Of a DNA stretch of 6,109 bases, positions 5,700 through 6,109 are shown piece by piece; within the stretch, counting starts at the first letter, position 1, and each line of letters begins with the position of its first letter. This DNA comes from Candidatus Geohydrothermomicrobium daggyaiense (GTDB taxonomy: Bacteria > Actinomycetota > Geothermincolia > Fen-727 > JACVIW01): contig JACVIW010000151.1 in assembly GCA_015711695.1 (NCBI GenBank), forward strand, positions 1-6,109. Reading direction: 5' to 3'. A program made the position numbers and the translations under genes. The notes under the pieces were generated by a model, which searched no databases, had not been told where the DNA came from, and was given only the letters and a program-made list of their open reading frames with translations.

Positions 5700-5771
5700 A
5701 CAATAAACACGGTGATTCCCGGCGGGAGCTTCTTCTTTCTCGTGGGCAGAAATACCAATTCCCACCCGTTC

Positions 5772-6109
5772 ATGACCCGTCTTTTCCTTCTTTTATTCGT
5801 GACTTTCGTTACGCTTCACGTACCTGTTGAGGTTATTCGCAACGCAAGGAAGGCATTTTTGCAGAGGAAGTGCGTTCCTGGACTTCGCATCGAGGGTGAA
5901 AGGGCAAACCAATCTTTGAACCCTTTCCGCAGAGTATGGCCAAGTGCCTTGCCACTCGGGGCTGGAACGGCACTTCTCTTATATCTAATCCTCTGGATAA
6001 CCCGCGCGCCGGCTCTACCGCCAATCGCATCAATTGGAATTGGATTCATCCTGACAGTTCTTACCACATCGATTCTTCAAAGGTTGCACCTCGCTGAAGA
6101 CATCGGCGC
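5772..6109 (+). CDS. Integral membrane protein of unknown family, N-terminal part
   Basis: The frame is open for 112 codons to the window edge and reads as a membrane protein. Residues 1-17 (MTRLFLLLFVTFVTL...) are a hydrophobic helix or signal anchor. A basic segment follows (VIRNARKAFLQRK to about PFRRVW). Two further hydrophobic helices lie at about 59-76 (LPLGAGTALLLYLILW) and 84-101 (PIASIGIGFILTVLTTS), ending QRLHLAEDIG. The sequence between the helices is polar and protein-like, and the competing minus-strand frames look like shadows. The start is uncertain: the ATG at 5772 has no Shine-Dalgarno sequence. GTG at 5742 or 5712 in the same frame would add 10 or 20 residues, and an ATG with a perfect ribosome binding site lies at 5646 beyond a single stop. 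I do not recognise the family. Confidence 0.68.
   Translation, partial: MTRLFLLLFVTFVTLHVPVEVIRNARKAFLQRKCVPGLRIEGERANQSLNPFRRVWPSALPLGAGTALLLYLILWITRAPALPPIASIGIGFILTVLTTSILQRLHLAEDIG

Noticed and set aside
5816..6067. 83-codon minus-strand ORF at the right edge
   Set aside because: Antisense shadow of the membrane-protein frame, which runs to the window edge and has coherent transmembrane segments.

Overview
The window is dominated by one large secreted-protein gene (2351-5014, + strand). It lies between long stretches with no convincing gene, and a gene is cut off at each edge of the window. No rRNA, tRNA, CRISPR array or intact transposase was seen. GC content is mid-range by eye and gene density is low. 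The YLAEG-type repeat domain at the C-terminus of the large protein is, from memory, typical of uncultivated Actinomycetota (Geothermincolia/OPB41-like) and some other anaerobic metagenomic bacteria. Taxonomy is therefore a low-confidence inference: a bacterium, possibly an uncultured actinomycete lineage.

Layout. (1) 1-184, minus strand: the first 61 codons of a gene whose N-terminus resembles SCP2-like sterol-transfer proteins, with a strong Shine-Dalgarno site. (2) About 200-2247: two kilobases without a convincing intact gene. Here there are coding-like fragments interrupted by stops, an 18-bp tandem duplication, and a pair of 20-bp REP-like repeats with a third partial copy. (3) 2248-5014: a possible short leading ORF, then the 887-residue exported protein. 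It has a signal peptide, eight ~54-residue repeats (probably an eight-bladed beta-propeller) and four ~103-residue YLAEG/NPN repeats (probably beta-sandwich domains) in an A-B-A-B order. (4) 5015-5645: a weak terminator, a 65-nt foldable palindrome, and a cluster of GTTTTAAGG repeats. (5) 5646-6109: a 17-codon ORF with an excellent ribosome binding site. It is followed in the same frame, after a single stop, by a membrane-protein ORF that runs off the window.

Nothing ties these genes into one pathway. The large protein looks like a stand-alone surface or secreted protein with its own ribosome binding site and no partner genes. The points most worth following are its ABAB module duplication, the 5290-5354 palindrome, the same-frame stop ahead of the membrane protein, and the short-repeat clusters in the spacers.
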